Source of the DNA: JAICYJ01 sp963797565
GTDB lineage: Bacteria > Actinomycetota > Thermoleophilia > Gaiellales > JAICJC01
Direction of reading: 5' to 3'
Length of the DNA: 64,000 nucleotides
NCBI GenBank assembly: GCA_963797565.1
Contig: CAWCPM010000015.1
Location: 310,001-374,000, forward strand
The notes beneath the pieces were generated by a model that saw only the letters and a program-made list of their open reading frames with translations, searched no databases and was not told the origin of the DNA. Position 1 is the first letter of the stretch, and the number at the start of each line of letters is the position of its first letter. The translations under genes were made by a program, and so were the position numbers. This document shows, in pieces, positions 25,964 to 33,547 of the stretch.

Positions 25964-26245
25964 CTAAGCCGTCGCGCGGTCGCCGAAGCGGGCGATCGAC
26001 CGCTCGCGGGCGCGCTCGATCTCGCGGGCGCGATCACGCGGCGGCGCGGTCGCGACCAGCTCGCCCAGCAGCGTCGACGTGGCCTCCGCGACCGCCTCGA
26101 CGGCGCGCTGGAAGGCCTCCTCGTTGACCCGGGCGGGCTTGGTCATCCCGCTGACCTTGCGCACGTACTGCAGGGCCGCGTCGTGCGCGTCCTGCTCGGT
26201 GCTGGCCGGCTCGTAGTTGTGAAGTGGTCGGATGTTTCTGCACAT
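25964..26245 (-). CDS. DUF2277 family protein
   Basis: This 93-aa protein matches DUF2277 along its length: MCRNIRPLHNYEP start, AALQYVRKVSG, a TKPARVNEEAF segment and the C-terminal TAPPRDR. The conserved Cys2 and the basic N-terminus suggest a small metal- or nucleic-acid-binding protein, but no function is established. The ATG at 26245 follows a TACAGT hexamer by 6 nt and gives exactly the conserved N-terminus; a longer frame upstream is not needed. It is divergent from the peroxiredoxin gene, the two promoters lying within 25 nt of each other. Confidence 0.88.
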   Translation of the reverse strand: MCRNIRPLHNYEPASTEQDAHDAALQYVRKVSGMTKPARVNEEAFQRAVEAVAEATSTLLGELVATAPPRDRAREIERARERSIARFGDRATA

Positions 26246-26251
26246 GCAGCC

Positions 26252-26257
26252 ACTGTA
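26252..26257 (-). promoter_or_regulatory. -10 element (TACAGT) for the DUF2277 gene
   Basis: TACAGT ends 6 nt before the ATG at 26245, which begins the conserved MCRNIR sequence. Confidence 0.5.
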
Positions 26258-26269
26258 GCCGGACGTTGC

Positions 26270-26275
26270 TAGGCT
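26270..26275 (+). promoter_or_regulatory. -10 element (TAGGCT) for the selenoprotein peroxiredoxin gene
   Basis: TAGGCT ends 9 nt before ATG 26285, slightly longer than the usual 6-8 nt. It implies a leader of only a few bases. Confidence 0.4.
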
Positions 26276-26284
26276 CGGCAAAGC

Positions 26285-26746
26285 ATGCTTGCCCCCGGCG
26301 ATCCGATCCCCGATCTGAGCCTGTTCGGCGTCGACGCCGAGCCGGTGCGGCTGCGCGATCTGGGCGCCGTGGTGATCGCCTTCTACCTGTACGACTGGAC
26401 CAGCACCTGACGGAGTGAGCTCCGGCTCCTGCGTGACAGGAGCACAGAGTTCGGGGAGCTGGGTGTGGGGGTGGTGGGCATCTCACGCGACAGCCCCTAC
26501 TCGCACATCGAGTGGTCCCGCCGGCTCAGCCTCGGCTACCCGCTGCTGTCGGACTGGAACGCCGAGGCGGTGCGAGCGTTCGGCGTCTCGCAGGACATGG
26601 ACGGCCTCGCCGACACCCCCGTGCGGTCGGTGTTCGTGGTCGACGGCGAGGGCATCGTGCGGGCAGCTCACCGGTACGCCGACGGCGAGCTGCCCGACGT
26701 CGACGTGCTGCTGGACGAGGCGGCGGCACTGATCCGCGCCTCCTGA
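26285..26746 (+). CDS. Peroxiredoxin with in-frame TGA at the peroxidatic cysteine (probable selenoprotein)
   Basis: The frame from ATG 26285 to the TGA at 26744 encodes a 153-residue AhpE/BCP-type peroxiredoxin if the TGA at 26408-26410 is read through as residue 42. Before it comes VVIAFYLYDWTST; after it RSELRLLRDRSTEFGELGVG, then VGISRDSP, FPLLSDW-like YPLLSDW, and SVFVVDGEG. In the family T-x-x-C-x-x-E holds the peroxidatic Cys, and here it reads T-S-T-stop-R-S-E. The rest of the protein has no Cys. Both sides share one frame, so this is not a frameshift. A hairpin follows at the right distance for a bacterial SECIS. It should reduce H2O2 or organic peroxides; MsrA follows 97 nt downstream. 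No sel genes lie in the window. A point mutation or a TGC-to-TGA error is the alternative. Confidence 0.8.
26411..26443 (+). promoter_or_regulatory. Candidate bacterial SECIS element
   Basis: Directly after the in-frame TGA there is CGGAG-TGAG-CTCCG (26411-26424), then a perfect 7-bp stem, GCTCCTG (26425-26431) with CAGGAGC (26437-26443), around a 5-nt CGTGA loop. The loop starts 21 nt after the TGA and has G as its second base, which fits published bacterial SECIS rules (apical loop 16-37 nt downstream, G in the first two loop bases). Predicted by eye only. Confidence 0.6.
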
Positions 26747-26843
26747 TGTGAGCGGGATTGGAACCGGATCGGCACGTCGGTAACGAAACGCTTGCCCGCG
26801 GGTCCATAATTCCGATATCTACGTAAAGGGAGCTGATCACAAC

Positions 26844-27392
26844 ATGACCGAGAAGGCCACCTTCGCAGCCGGCTGTTTCTGGGGCGTCGAGCATGCGTTC
26901 ATGCAGATCGACGGCGTCACCGCCACCCAGGTCGGGTACATCGGCGGAACCGTGGACGACCCGGACTACCGCACAGTCTGCGGCGGCCGCACCGGCCACG
27001 CCGAGGCCGTCGAGGTCGAGTACGACCCCGAGCGGGTCAGCTACGAGCAGCTGCTGGCCGTGTTCTGGGGCGAGCACGACCCCACCCAGAAGAACCGCCA
27101 GGGGCCGGACGTCGGCACACAGTACCGGTCGGAGATCTTCGTGCACACGCCCGAGCAGCGGCGGATCGCCGAGCAGTCGCTGGCCGCCATGCAGACGCAT
27201 CTGGGCAAGCCGATCGCGACCGAGATCAGCGACGCGCCCACCTTCTGGCGCGCCGAGGAGTACCACCAGCGCTACTTCGAGAAGCACGGCCAGGTGGCCT
27301 GCAAGCTGCAGGCCCCCGCGCCCGTGACCGCTCGCAGCGAGCCGGTCGAACAGCGCTCCGGTCTTCTGTCCGGCCTGTTCAGCCGCTCCTAG
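26844..27392 (+). CDS. msrA: Peptide methionine sulfoxide reductase A
   Basis: This 182-aa MsrA has the catalytic Cys11 in AAGCFWGVEHAF, followed by GYIGG, the HAEAVEVEYDP block and the DVGTQYRSEIF motif, all canonical. It reduces methionine-S-sulfoxide in proteins, using thioredoxin. The C-terminal extension contains one further Cys (QVACKLQ) that could resolve the sulfenic acid. Translation starts at ATG 26844 with an AAAGGGAG Shine-Dalgarno (26824-26831), so unlike most neighbours this gene has a leader. It stands after the probable selenoperoxiredoxin, giving a small oxidant-defence pair. Confidence 0.95.
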   Translation: MTEKATFAAGCFWGVEHAFMQIDGVTATQVGYIGGTVDDPDYRTVCGGRTGHAEAVEVEYDPERVSYEQLLAVFWGEHDPTQKNRQGPDVGTQYRSEIFVHTPEQRRIAEQSLAAMQTHLGKPIATEISDAPTFWRAEEYHQRYFEKHGQVACKLQAPAPVTARSEPVEQRSGLLSGLFSRS

Positions 27393-27438
27393 AAACAAGG
27401 CCGCGCGGGTGGCGACATGCTCGCGCCCGCGCGGCCGG

Positions 27439-27444
27439 TATCGT
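27439..27444 (+). promoter_or_regulatory. -10 element (TATCGT) for the cupin gene
   Basis: TATCGT, 7 nt, then ATG 27452. It favours this ATG over a GTG three codons upstream that overlaps the element. Confidence 0.45.
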
Positions 27445-27451
27445 GGCAAGC

Positions 27452-27811
27452 ATGCTCAGCACGGGCAGCTTCGCCGTTCACATCGCCGACCTCGACCTCG
27501 AGCTCGACCAACTCGATCCCGAGAGCATCGTCGAGGGATCCCCACAGACCTGGAACCGTGTGGTCTGGGAGAGCGAGGACGGCCGCATCATCCGCGGCGT
27601 CTGGCAGATCTCTCCGGGGGTCGTGGTCGACACGGAGGCGCACGAGATGTTCGTCGTGATCGCCGGCCGCGCCACCATCGCCATCGACGGCGGTAACACC
27701 TTCGACGTCGGCCCGGGCGACATGGGTGTGCTCGAGGAGGGCGCCCGCTCCACGTGGACCGTGCACGAGACCCTGCGCAAGGCGTACCAGATCCTGCTGC
27801 CTCCCTCGTGA
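27452..27811 (+). CDS. Cupin-domain protein (DUF861/EutQ-like)
   Basis: This 119-aa single cupin has GVWQISPGVVVDTEAHEMFV (motif 1, with only part of the usual metal-binding His/Glu set), VIAGRATIAIDGG, and DVGPGDMGVLEEGARSTWTV (motif 2). This small Cupin_3 type commonly accompanies amine- or amino-acid-oxidising FAD enzymes, and here the next gene is such an enzyme: its GTG overlaps this gene's TGA. It may bind a product or act as a small isomerase or dehydratase; the role is not established. Confidence 0.85.
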   Translation: MLSTGSFAVHIADLDLELDQLDPESIVEGSPQTWNRVVWESEDGRIIRGVWQISPGVVVDTEAHEMFVVIAGRATIAIDGGNTFDVGPGDMGVLEEGARSTWTVHETLRKAYQILLPPS

Positions 27812-29200
27812 GCGGCGCCGCCTGGGTCGAGGCGGCGCCTCGACCCTTCTGGCTGGACTCGCCGCTCGCTCCGGCCCCGGCCGAACCGTTCGCGGGCGAC
27901 GGCAGCTGCTCGCTGGCCGTGGTCGGCGGCGGCTTCACGGGCCTGTGGGCGGCGCTGCAGGCCAAGCAGGACGATCCCGCCCGCGACGTCGTGGTGATGG
28001 AGGCCGCGACGGTCGCCGCAGGCGCCAGCGGCCGCAACGGCGGGTTCACCGACGCGTCCCTGACCCATGGCCTGCCCAACGGCCTCAGCCGGTTCCCCGA
28101 CGAGATCGACCAGCTGGAGCGGCTGGGCCGCGAGAACCTGGACGGCATCGAGCAGGCGATCGAGCGCCACGGCATCGACTGCGGCTGGGAGCGGACGGGG
28201 TCGATCCTGGTCGCCCGCAATCAGAACGAGGTCGAGGAGCTGAGCGGGTTCGTGCAGGTGATGCGGGACCACGGCTACGACTGCGACTGGCTCGGCGGAG
28301 AGGCGGTGCGCGCGCAGGTCGACTCGCCCACCTACCTGGGCGGTATCTGGGACCGGAGCGGTTCCGCGCTGGTCGACCCGGCCCGCCTGGCATGGGGTCT
28401 TCGCCGTGTCTGCATCGAGCTGGGCGTGCGCCTCCACGAGCTGTCGCCGGTGACGGCGCTGCACGAGCTGGCCGACGGCGTGATGCTGTCGACGCCCGGT
28501 GGCCGGCTGCGGGCCGAGCGCGTCGTGCTGGCCACCAACGGCTTCCCGCCGCTGATCGGGGCGATCCGCCGCTACATCGCCCCCGTGTACGACTACGTGC
28601 TGGTGACCGAGCCGCTGTCGGCGGAGCAGATGACGGCGCTCGGCTGGAGCGGCCGGCAGGGCCTGTTCGACGCCGCCAACCAGTTTCACTACTACCGCCT
28701 GACCGACGACAACCGCATCTTGTGGGGCGGCTACGACGCCGTATACCACTATGGCAACGCTGTCGCAGCCGAGCTGGAACAGCGGCCCGGCCACCTTCAC
28801 GCTGCTTGAGCGCCACTTCTTCGAGACCTTCCCGCAGCTGGAGGGCGTTCGCTTCACGCACCGCTGGGGCGGGGTGATCGACACCTGCAGCCGCTTCAGC
28901 GTGATGTTCGGCTTGGCGATGGGCGGCCGCGTCAGCTACGCCGTCGGATACACCGGCCTCGGCGTCGGCGCCAGCCGCTTCGGAGCCCGCGTGGCGCTCG
29001 ACCTGGTGGACGGTCGCGACAACGAGCTGACCCGGCTGCGTCTGGTGCGCAGCAAGCCGCTGCCGTTCCCGCCCGAGCCGCTGCGCTGGGCCGGAATCAA
29101 GCTGACCACGCGGGCGCTGGAGCAGGCCGATCGCAGACAGGGCAAGCGCGGCCTCTACCTGCGCGCGCTCGACCGGGTCGGCCTCGGCTTCGATTCCTAG
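27808..29200 (+). CDS. FAD-dependent amine/amino-acid oxidoreductase (DAO family), frameshifted
   Basis: About 464 aa of a DAO-family flavoprotein are split by one extra base. The N-terminal half has the Rossmann dinucleotide site LAVVGGGFTGLWAALQAK near residue 38 and ASGRNGGF; it continues to YDAVYHYGNAVAAELEQRP. The C-terminal half resumes at ATFTLLERHFFETFPQL and ends GVGLGFDS-like at 29200, including YAVGYTGLGVG. Removing one C from CCC at 28786-28788 restores the join. The layout resembles gamma-glutamylputrescine oxidase and related enzymes. GTG 27808 overlaps the cupin stop. Probably oxidises a secondary or primary amine with release of H2O2. The break is likely a sequence error. Confidence 0.8.
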
Positions 29201-30381
29201 GCCGGGCGCCAGCGCCCCGGGCTCGGCTCCTCCGCGCGCCCGGTCTCGGCCAACCGCTCCAGGTGCGAGATCGCCTCGACCAGCGCGAACCGCTGCTCGT
29301 GGAACCCCAGCGGCTCGTCGCGCCAGATCAGCTGCGCCGCGTCGTAGGCGGTCTCGGCACCCTCATCGAGGGCGGCCGCCGCGGCATCGAGGCGCTCGTC
29401 ATGGTGGGCCGCGATCTCGCGGGCACGTGACGGCGCGTCGTCGATCACGGGGCCGTGGCCGGGGTAGACGCGCCGCGGCGCCAGCTCCGACAGCCGCCGC
29501 AGCGTGGCCAGGTAGCGACCCAGCGGGTCGCGCGCGGTATCCGGCCAGCGGCCCACGTTCGGGGTGATCTCGTCGAGCAGCACATCGCCGCCCAGCAGTC
29601 GGCCGCTGGTCTCGCCGACCAGGGCGATGTGCCCATCGGCATGACCGGGCAGGTGCAGCACGCGGAACGTCTCGTCGCCCAGCGCCACCCGGTCGCCCTC
29701 GTCCACCAGCCGCGTGGGTGTCGCGAGGCGCACGCCGGTGCGGCTCTCGGCCCGGGTCGAGGCGGCCGCCAGCTCGGCCGGCATGCCGTGGTCGCGCAGG
29801 TAACCCTCGAACTCGTCGTCCGTGCCCTGTTCCCAGGCGGCCACCGCCATCGCCCGGTCGAGCCGTCCCTGCACCACTTCCGGGGCGCCGCTCAGCTCCG
29901 CCAGGCCGGCGCTGGCCCCGACGTGGTCGGGGTGGTAGTGCGTCAGCACCAGGCGCGCCACCGGCTCCGGCCCCAGCTGAGCGAGCGCCTGCGCCCACCA
30001 CCGCAGCGTCGCCTCGCTGCCGAGGCCCGCGTCGACCAGCGTCCAGCCGTCGGGGCCCGCCAGCGCGTAGCAGTGCACGTGGTCGAGCGCCCACGGCAGC
30101 GGCATCGTGATCTGCACGAGCCCGGGCTCGAGCTCGGTCAGCGTTGGTTCCGGCACTAGATGGTTGAATGAATCATCTGGGGAGCAGCCCGTCAGCTGCT
30201 CCAGCGCGACCATCCAGCTGTCGTAGTAGGGCCGGTCGGGCTCCTCAGCGATCGCGGCCTTGAGCCGGTCGCGGAAGGCGTCCCAGGGCTGGTCCATGCT
30301 GCGGCAGGCGACCTGCGCCATCGCGAACAGCCGCGCCTGCCAGGGCTCGGTGAAGGCCTCGTCCGGCAGGTCGGTGATCAC
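29197..30381 (-). CDS. Fusion of nitrile hydratase accessory protein and metallo-beta-lactamase-fold hydrolase
   Basis: Residues 1-70 of this 394-aa protein match nitrile hydratase accessory (activator) proteins: LPDEAFTEPWQARLFAMAQV, WDAFRDRLKAAIAEE and PYYDSWMVALEQL. Residues 80-390 are a metallo-beta-lactamase domain with the metal site LTHYHPDHVG, HLPGHADGHIAL, GGDVLLDEI and VYPGHGPVI. In known operons the accessory protein stands alone and delivers Co to the alpha subunit. The GTG at 30381 overlaps the alpha-subunit stop (GTGA), so this is the third gene of nthB-nthA-fusion. The MBL part may act on a thioester, lactone or ester linked to nitrile use; that is inference. Confidence 0.85.
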   Translation of the reverse strand: MITDLPDEAFTEPWQARLFAMAQVACRSMDQPWDAFRDRLKAAIAEEPDRPYYDSWMVALEQLTGCSPDDSFNHLVPEPTLTELEPGLVQITMPLPWALDHVHCYALAGPDGWTLVDAGLGSEATLRWWAQALAQLGPEPVARLVLTHYHPDHVGASAGLAELSGAPEVVQGRLDRAMAVAAWEQGTDDEFEGYLRDHGMPAELAAASTRAESRTGVRLATPTRLVDEGDRVALGDETFRVLHLPGHADGHIALVGETSGRLLGGDVLLDEITPNVGRWPDTARDPLGRYLATLRRLSELAPRRVYPGHGPVIDDAPSRAREIAAHHDERLDAAAAALDEGAETAYDAAQLIWRDEPLGFHEQRFALVEAISHLERLAETGRAEEPSPGRWRPA

Positions 30382-30995
30382 GCTGCCACGCCCTCGGCCA
30401 CCTGTGGCACCGCCACACCGACCATGCAGTCGCGCGTGACCAGGTCGGCCAGGCCCTCCTCGTCCAGGTGCTCGGTGCCGTCAGGCCGCATCGGCAACAC
30501 GATGTAGCGCACCTCGGCGCTCGAGTCCCAGATCCTGATCGCGGTCGTCTCCGGCAACTCCAGCCCGAACTCGCGCAGCACCGTCCGCGGCTCGCGCACC
30601 ATGCGGGCGCGGTAGGGCGGGCTCTTGTACCAGACCGGCGGCACGCCCAGCACCGGCCAGGGATAGCACGAGCAGAGCGTGCACACGATCGCGTTGTGGG
30701 TATCGGGCGTGTTCTCGACGCAGACCAGACGCTCGCCCTCGGCGCCGCCGTAGCCCATCTCCGCGGCGGCGGCCGTGCCGTCGGCCAGCAACTGCTCGCG
30801 GTAGCCCGGATCGACCCACGCTCGCGCCACCATCCGCGCGCCCCGCCGCGGCCCGATCTCGTTCTGGAACTGCTCGACGACGGCGTCCACCGCGTCGGTC
30901 GAGATCAGTCCGCGCTCGACCAGCAGCGCCTCGAGCGCCATGGTGCGCAGCTCCGACGGTGACTTCTCGCGTGCGTGGTGGTGGCCGTCGCTCAT
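30378..30995 (-). CDS. nthA: Nitrile hydratase alpha subunit (cobalt type)
   Basis: This 205-aa alpha subunit has the claw motif IVCTLCSCYPWP with Cys105, Cys108 and Cys110. T in CTLCSC marks the cobalt type (iron enzymes have S). The VWYKSPPYRARMVREPRTVL block follows, then the C-terminal RYIVLPMRP and TRDCMVGVAVP. With the beta subunit it hydrates nitriles to amides; two of the Cys should be oxidised to sulfinic and sulfenic acids. Thiocyanate hydrolase gamma is a close relative and cannot be fully excluded. The ATG overlaps the beta-subunit stop (ATGA). The beta-before-alpha order is typical of Co-type operons. Confidence 0.94.
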   Translation of the reverse strand: MSDGHHHAREKSPSELRTMALEALLVERGLISTDAVDAVVEQFQNEIGPRRGARMVARAWVDPGYREQLLADGTAAAAEMGYGGAEGERLVCVENTPDTHNAIVCTLCSCYPWPVLGVPPVWYKSPPYRARMVREPRTVLREFGLELPETTAIRIWDSSAEVRYIVLPMRPDGTEHLDEEGLADLVTRDCMVGVAVPQVAEGVAA

Positions 30996-31651
30996 ACCGC
31001 CTCCTCCAGGTAGGTCTCCCACAGATCGACCAGCACCGTGTGGTCGGCTCCGTCGTCGGGCCACAGGTCGGCGGCAGCGAAGGAGACGGTGTAGCACGGT
31101 GCGCGGCGCTGCTCGCCCAGGTCCTCGTTCTCCGGTAGCCAGTCCGCCGGCAGCAGCCGTTGGACGACGCCCGAGACGCCGCGCACGTAGCGGGGACAGC
31201 GGTTGTGTACGGCCGTCGAGATGCGGCGTACGCGCACCGGCTGTCCGGCCGCGAAGCGATGGCCGCCCTCCGGCCGCGCGGGCGGTCGCGGTTGCATGTC
31301 GGCCAGTACCGCCTCCACCATCGCCGGATCCGACCGCTCCGGCACCTGCGCGCCGGCCCGCAGCCCCTCGACCCCGCGATCCACGTCGGCGGGAGTCAGA
31401 ACGCCGCGTTCGGCCAGCATCACCTCGAGCGCGTTCTCCCATCGCTCGTAGTACGACGACGCCAGGTACCGCCCGGTCTCGATCCGCTCCAGCTGCGGCC
31501 GCATGCCGCCGATCGGGCCGCCGGTCGCCCACAGCGTCAGCGACATGCCGAACACCGGCCCTCCCAGCGTTGTGGAAGGCGGCGAGTCGCCCGGCTCGGG
31601 CGCGACAGCGCCGAACCCCTGCATGCCGCCCCTGTCATGGATGCCGTCCAC
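30992..31651 (-). CDS. nthB: Nitrile hydratase beta subunit
   Basis: This 219-aa protein begins DGIHDRGGMQGFGAV, the hallmark N-terminus of nitrile hydratase beta subunits, continues with YYERWENALEVMLAERGVLT, and ends in the SH3-like barrel HRFAAGQPVRVR, CPRYVRGVSGVVQ and TVLVDLWETYLEE. The GTG at 31651 is chosen because it gives this N-terminus and lies 7 nt after a TAGTCT hexamer. It is the first gene of the three-gene operon and pairs with the alpha subunit to bury the cobalt site. No separate nitrilase or aldoxime dehydratase gene is near. Confidence 0.94.
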   Translation of the reverse strand: MDGIHDRGGMQGFGAVAPEPGDSPPSTTLGGPVFGMSLTLWATGGPIGGMRPQLERIETGRYLASSYYERWENALEVMLAERGVLTPADVDRGVEGLRAGAQVPERSDPAMVEAVLADMQPRPPARPEGGHRFAAGQPVRVRRISTAVHNRCPRYVRGVSGVVQRLLPADWLPENEDLGEQRRAPCYTVSFAAADLWPDDGADHTVLVDLWETYLEEAV

Positions 31652-31658
31652 GGCTGCC

Positions 31659-31664
31659 AGACTA
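31659..31664 (-). promoter_or_regulatory. -10 element (TAGTCT) for the nitrile hydratase operon
   Basis: TAGTCT ends 7 nt before the GTG at 31651, so the operon mRNA appears leaderless and GTG-initiated. Confidence 0.45.
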
Positions 31665-31670
31665 CCTCGG

Positions 31671-32171
31671 ATGAGCGATGCCGACGATCTCGCCGACCTG
31701 CTGCTGGAGCTGACCGTCAGCCTGATGCTGGAGCTGCACCCGGCGATCGCCGACCTGGTCATGCCGGGCCACTTCAGGCCGGCCGGGGCGCCCGCCGCGG
31801 CGGTGTTCCTGCGCCCGCTCGAAGGCGAGCCGACGCACCGCAGCGGCCCGCCGTCCGCGGCCGTGGCCGAGCTGGCCGCGGACGCCGCCGAGGCCGCGCA
31901 TGCACGGCTCGGCTACGGCCGCCGCGAGGGAAATCCGTTCCTGCCGGGCCTGGCCCTGGCCGCGTTCTACCTGGTCGAGGCCCGGCGCAGCGGCGCGTTC
32001 GGACTGGGCGAGCTGACCGGCGGCCGCGTGCGCGCCTATCCGCTGGCGCCCGATGAGGCTCACCACGATCCGCCGCTGCTGCCCGGCACGGCAGCGGTAC
32101 GCGCCTGGTACCCGGTCGAGGGCGCGCCGGAGGCCTGCATCGAGCTGCGGCTCAGCCCGTCGCCGGCGTGA
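31671..32171 (+). CDS. Hypothetical protein, 166 aa, divergent from nitrile hydratase
   Basis: This acidic, Ala-rich soluble protein has a helix LADLLLELTVSLMLELHP near residues 7-24, PGLALAAFYLVEARR near 98, and a C-terminal strand ACIELRLSPSP. I recognise no family. It starts 19 nt from the nthB start in the opposite direction, sharing a divergent promoter region, so a link with the nitrile hydratase operon is possible but unproven. Its 3' end overlaps the convergent MFS gene by 20 nt. Codon use is like the neighbours and supports it as a real gene. Confidence 0.65.
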   Translation: MSDADDLADLLLELTVSLMLELHPAIADLVMPGHFRPAGAPAAAVFLRPLEGEPTHRSGPPSAAVAELAADAAEAAHARLGYGRREGNPFLPGLALAAFYLVEARRSGAFGLGELTGGRVRAYPLAPDEAHHDPPLLPGTAAVRAWYPVEGAPEACIELRLSPSPA

Positions 32172-33519
32172 CCGGCTCGGCCCTGGCCGAGCTCGCGTCG
32201 TAGCGCCAGAAGGCCGGCAGCAGCGCGGCCGTCACGGCCACTCCGATCACGCACAGCACACCGCCCGACACGATCGATCCGCGTACCCCGATCAGCGAGG
32301 CCGCGGCGCCCGCCTCGACGTTGCCGGCCAGCGGCCCGGTCGAGTAGCTCACCTGCTCGATGCCGGCCAGGCGCCCGCGCAGCTCGTCGGGGATGGTCTG
32401 GTTCCAGACGGTCGTCCGGAAGATGCCCGACAGCGTATCGGCGGCGCCCGCCACCGCCAGCCCCGCCAGCACCAGCGCCAGCCCGGGTGCCAGCCCGACC
32501 ACGACGATCGCGAGCCCCCAGCCGGCCGCCGCGAAGCAGATGGCCGCGCCGTGCCTGCGCGTCCCACCGGTCCAGCCGCTGGTGAGCGTGGTCGCGAACG
32601 CCCCCACGGCCGGCGCCGCGTACATCAGGCCGAGCACGCCGGCGCCGCCGAACTCGTGCGCGAAGGCCGGGAAGATCGCATTCGGCATGCCGAAGAACAT
32701 CGCCACGATGTCGACCGCGTAGGTGCCCAGCAGCACCGGCCGGGCCGCCGCGTAGCGCAGGCCCTCGAGGATGCCGTGCAGGCTGACCTTGGCGCCCGCG
32801 ACCGGCGGCGGCGCCGCCCGCATCATCCGCAGCAGCACCAGCGACGCGGCGAAGGTGGCGACGTCGAAGGCGTAGGTGAGCGGCAGCCCGACGACCGCGA
32901 TCAACACGCCGCCCAGCGCGGGGCCGGCGATCTCGCCGACGGTGAAGCGCAGCGTGCCGATCGCCGCTGCGGCCGGCATCTCGTCACGGCCGACCAGGCG
33001 CGGGATGAGGGCCTCCAGCGACGGGCGCTGGAGACCGTCCAGCGCCGCCATCACCGCCGCGACCACGAACAGCAGCCACAGCTGCGGGCTGGCCAGCGTC
33101 GAGTTCAGCAGCAGCACGATCGAGGTGCCGGCGAACGACAGCTCGGTCAGGAGCAGCATCCGCCGCCGGTCGCGTGCGTCGGCCAGCGCGCCGCCCAGGA
33201 ACGCGGTCACCAGCAGCGGGCACAGCTCGGCCAGGCCCAGCAGGCCCACCACCAGCGAGGAGCCGGACAGCTGGTAGGCCTGGTAGGGCAGCGCGACGTA
33301 GGTCACCATCGAGCCCAGGAAGGTGACCGCCTGGGCGGCTGTCAGCAGCCGGAAATCGCGGTGGCGCCGGAGCGGGCCGAGGTCGATGGTGGCCCTGCGG
33401 ACGGCGCCGCGCGGCTCGTCGCGCTCCGTCGCCGTCTGCGGCAGCGGCGGCATGGGCGAGAGCCGCTCCGCCTCATGCTGGCCGTGGCCGTGCTCGTCGT
33501 TGGGGGGCTCCTCGGGCAC
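32152..33519 (-). CDS. MFS exporter (EntS-like)
   Basis: This 455-aa protein has a polar N-terminus rich in Glu and Pro, then 12 helices starting at HRDFRLLTAAQAVTFLGSMV, the pattern of MFS_3/EntS-type exporters. GGALADARDRRRMLLL is the loop 2-3 motif and PNAIFPAFA and DTLSGIFRTTVWNQ are typical further blocks. It is a paralogue of the MFS gene at 48268, with which it shares the order of blocks throughout. The start is GTG at 33519, 8 nt after a TATCCT hexamer. Substrate unknown; siderophore or drug export is usual for the family. Confidence 0.88.
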   Translation of the reverse strand: MPEEPPNDEHGHGQHEAERLSPMPPLPQTATERDEPRGAVRRATIDLGPLRRHRDFRLLTAAQAVTFLGSMVTYVALPYQAYQLSGSSLVVGLLGLAELCPLLVTAFLGGALADARDRRRMLLLTELSFAGTSIVLLLNSTLASPQLWLLFVVAAVMAALDGLQRPSLEALIPRLVGRDEMPAAAAIGTLRFTVGEIAGPALGGVLIAVVGLPLTYAFDVATFAASLVLLRMMRAAPPPVAGAKVSLHGILEGLRYAAARPVLLGTYAVDIVAMFFGMPNAIFPAFAHEFGGAGVLGLMYAAPAVGAFATTLTSGWTGGTRRHGAAICFAAAGWGLAIVVVGLAPGLALVLAGLAVAGAADTLSGIFRTTVWNQTIPDELRGRLAGIEQVSYSTGPLAGNVEAGAAASLIGVRGSIVSGGVLCVIGVAVTAALLPAFWRYDASSARAEPVTPATG

Positions 33520-33527
33520 GAGCGGAG

Positions 33528-33533
33528 AGGATA
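33528..33533 (-). promoter_or_regulatory. -10 element (TATCCT) for the EntS-like MFS gene
   Basis: TATCCT ends 8 nt before GTG 33519. It almost abuts the opposed TACCAT element at 33536. Confidence 0.45.
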
Positions 33534-33535
33534 GT

Positions 33536-33541
33536 TACCAT
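33536..33541 (+). promoter_or_regulatory. -10 element (TACCAT) for the HD hydrolase gene
   Basis: TACCAT, 6 nt, then ATG 33548. It forms a face-to-face divergent promoter with 33528-33533. Confidence 0.45.
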
Positions 33542-33547
33542 GCGGCG

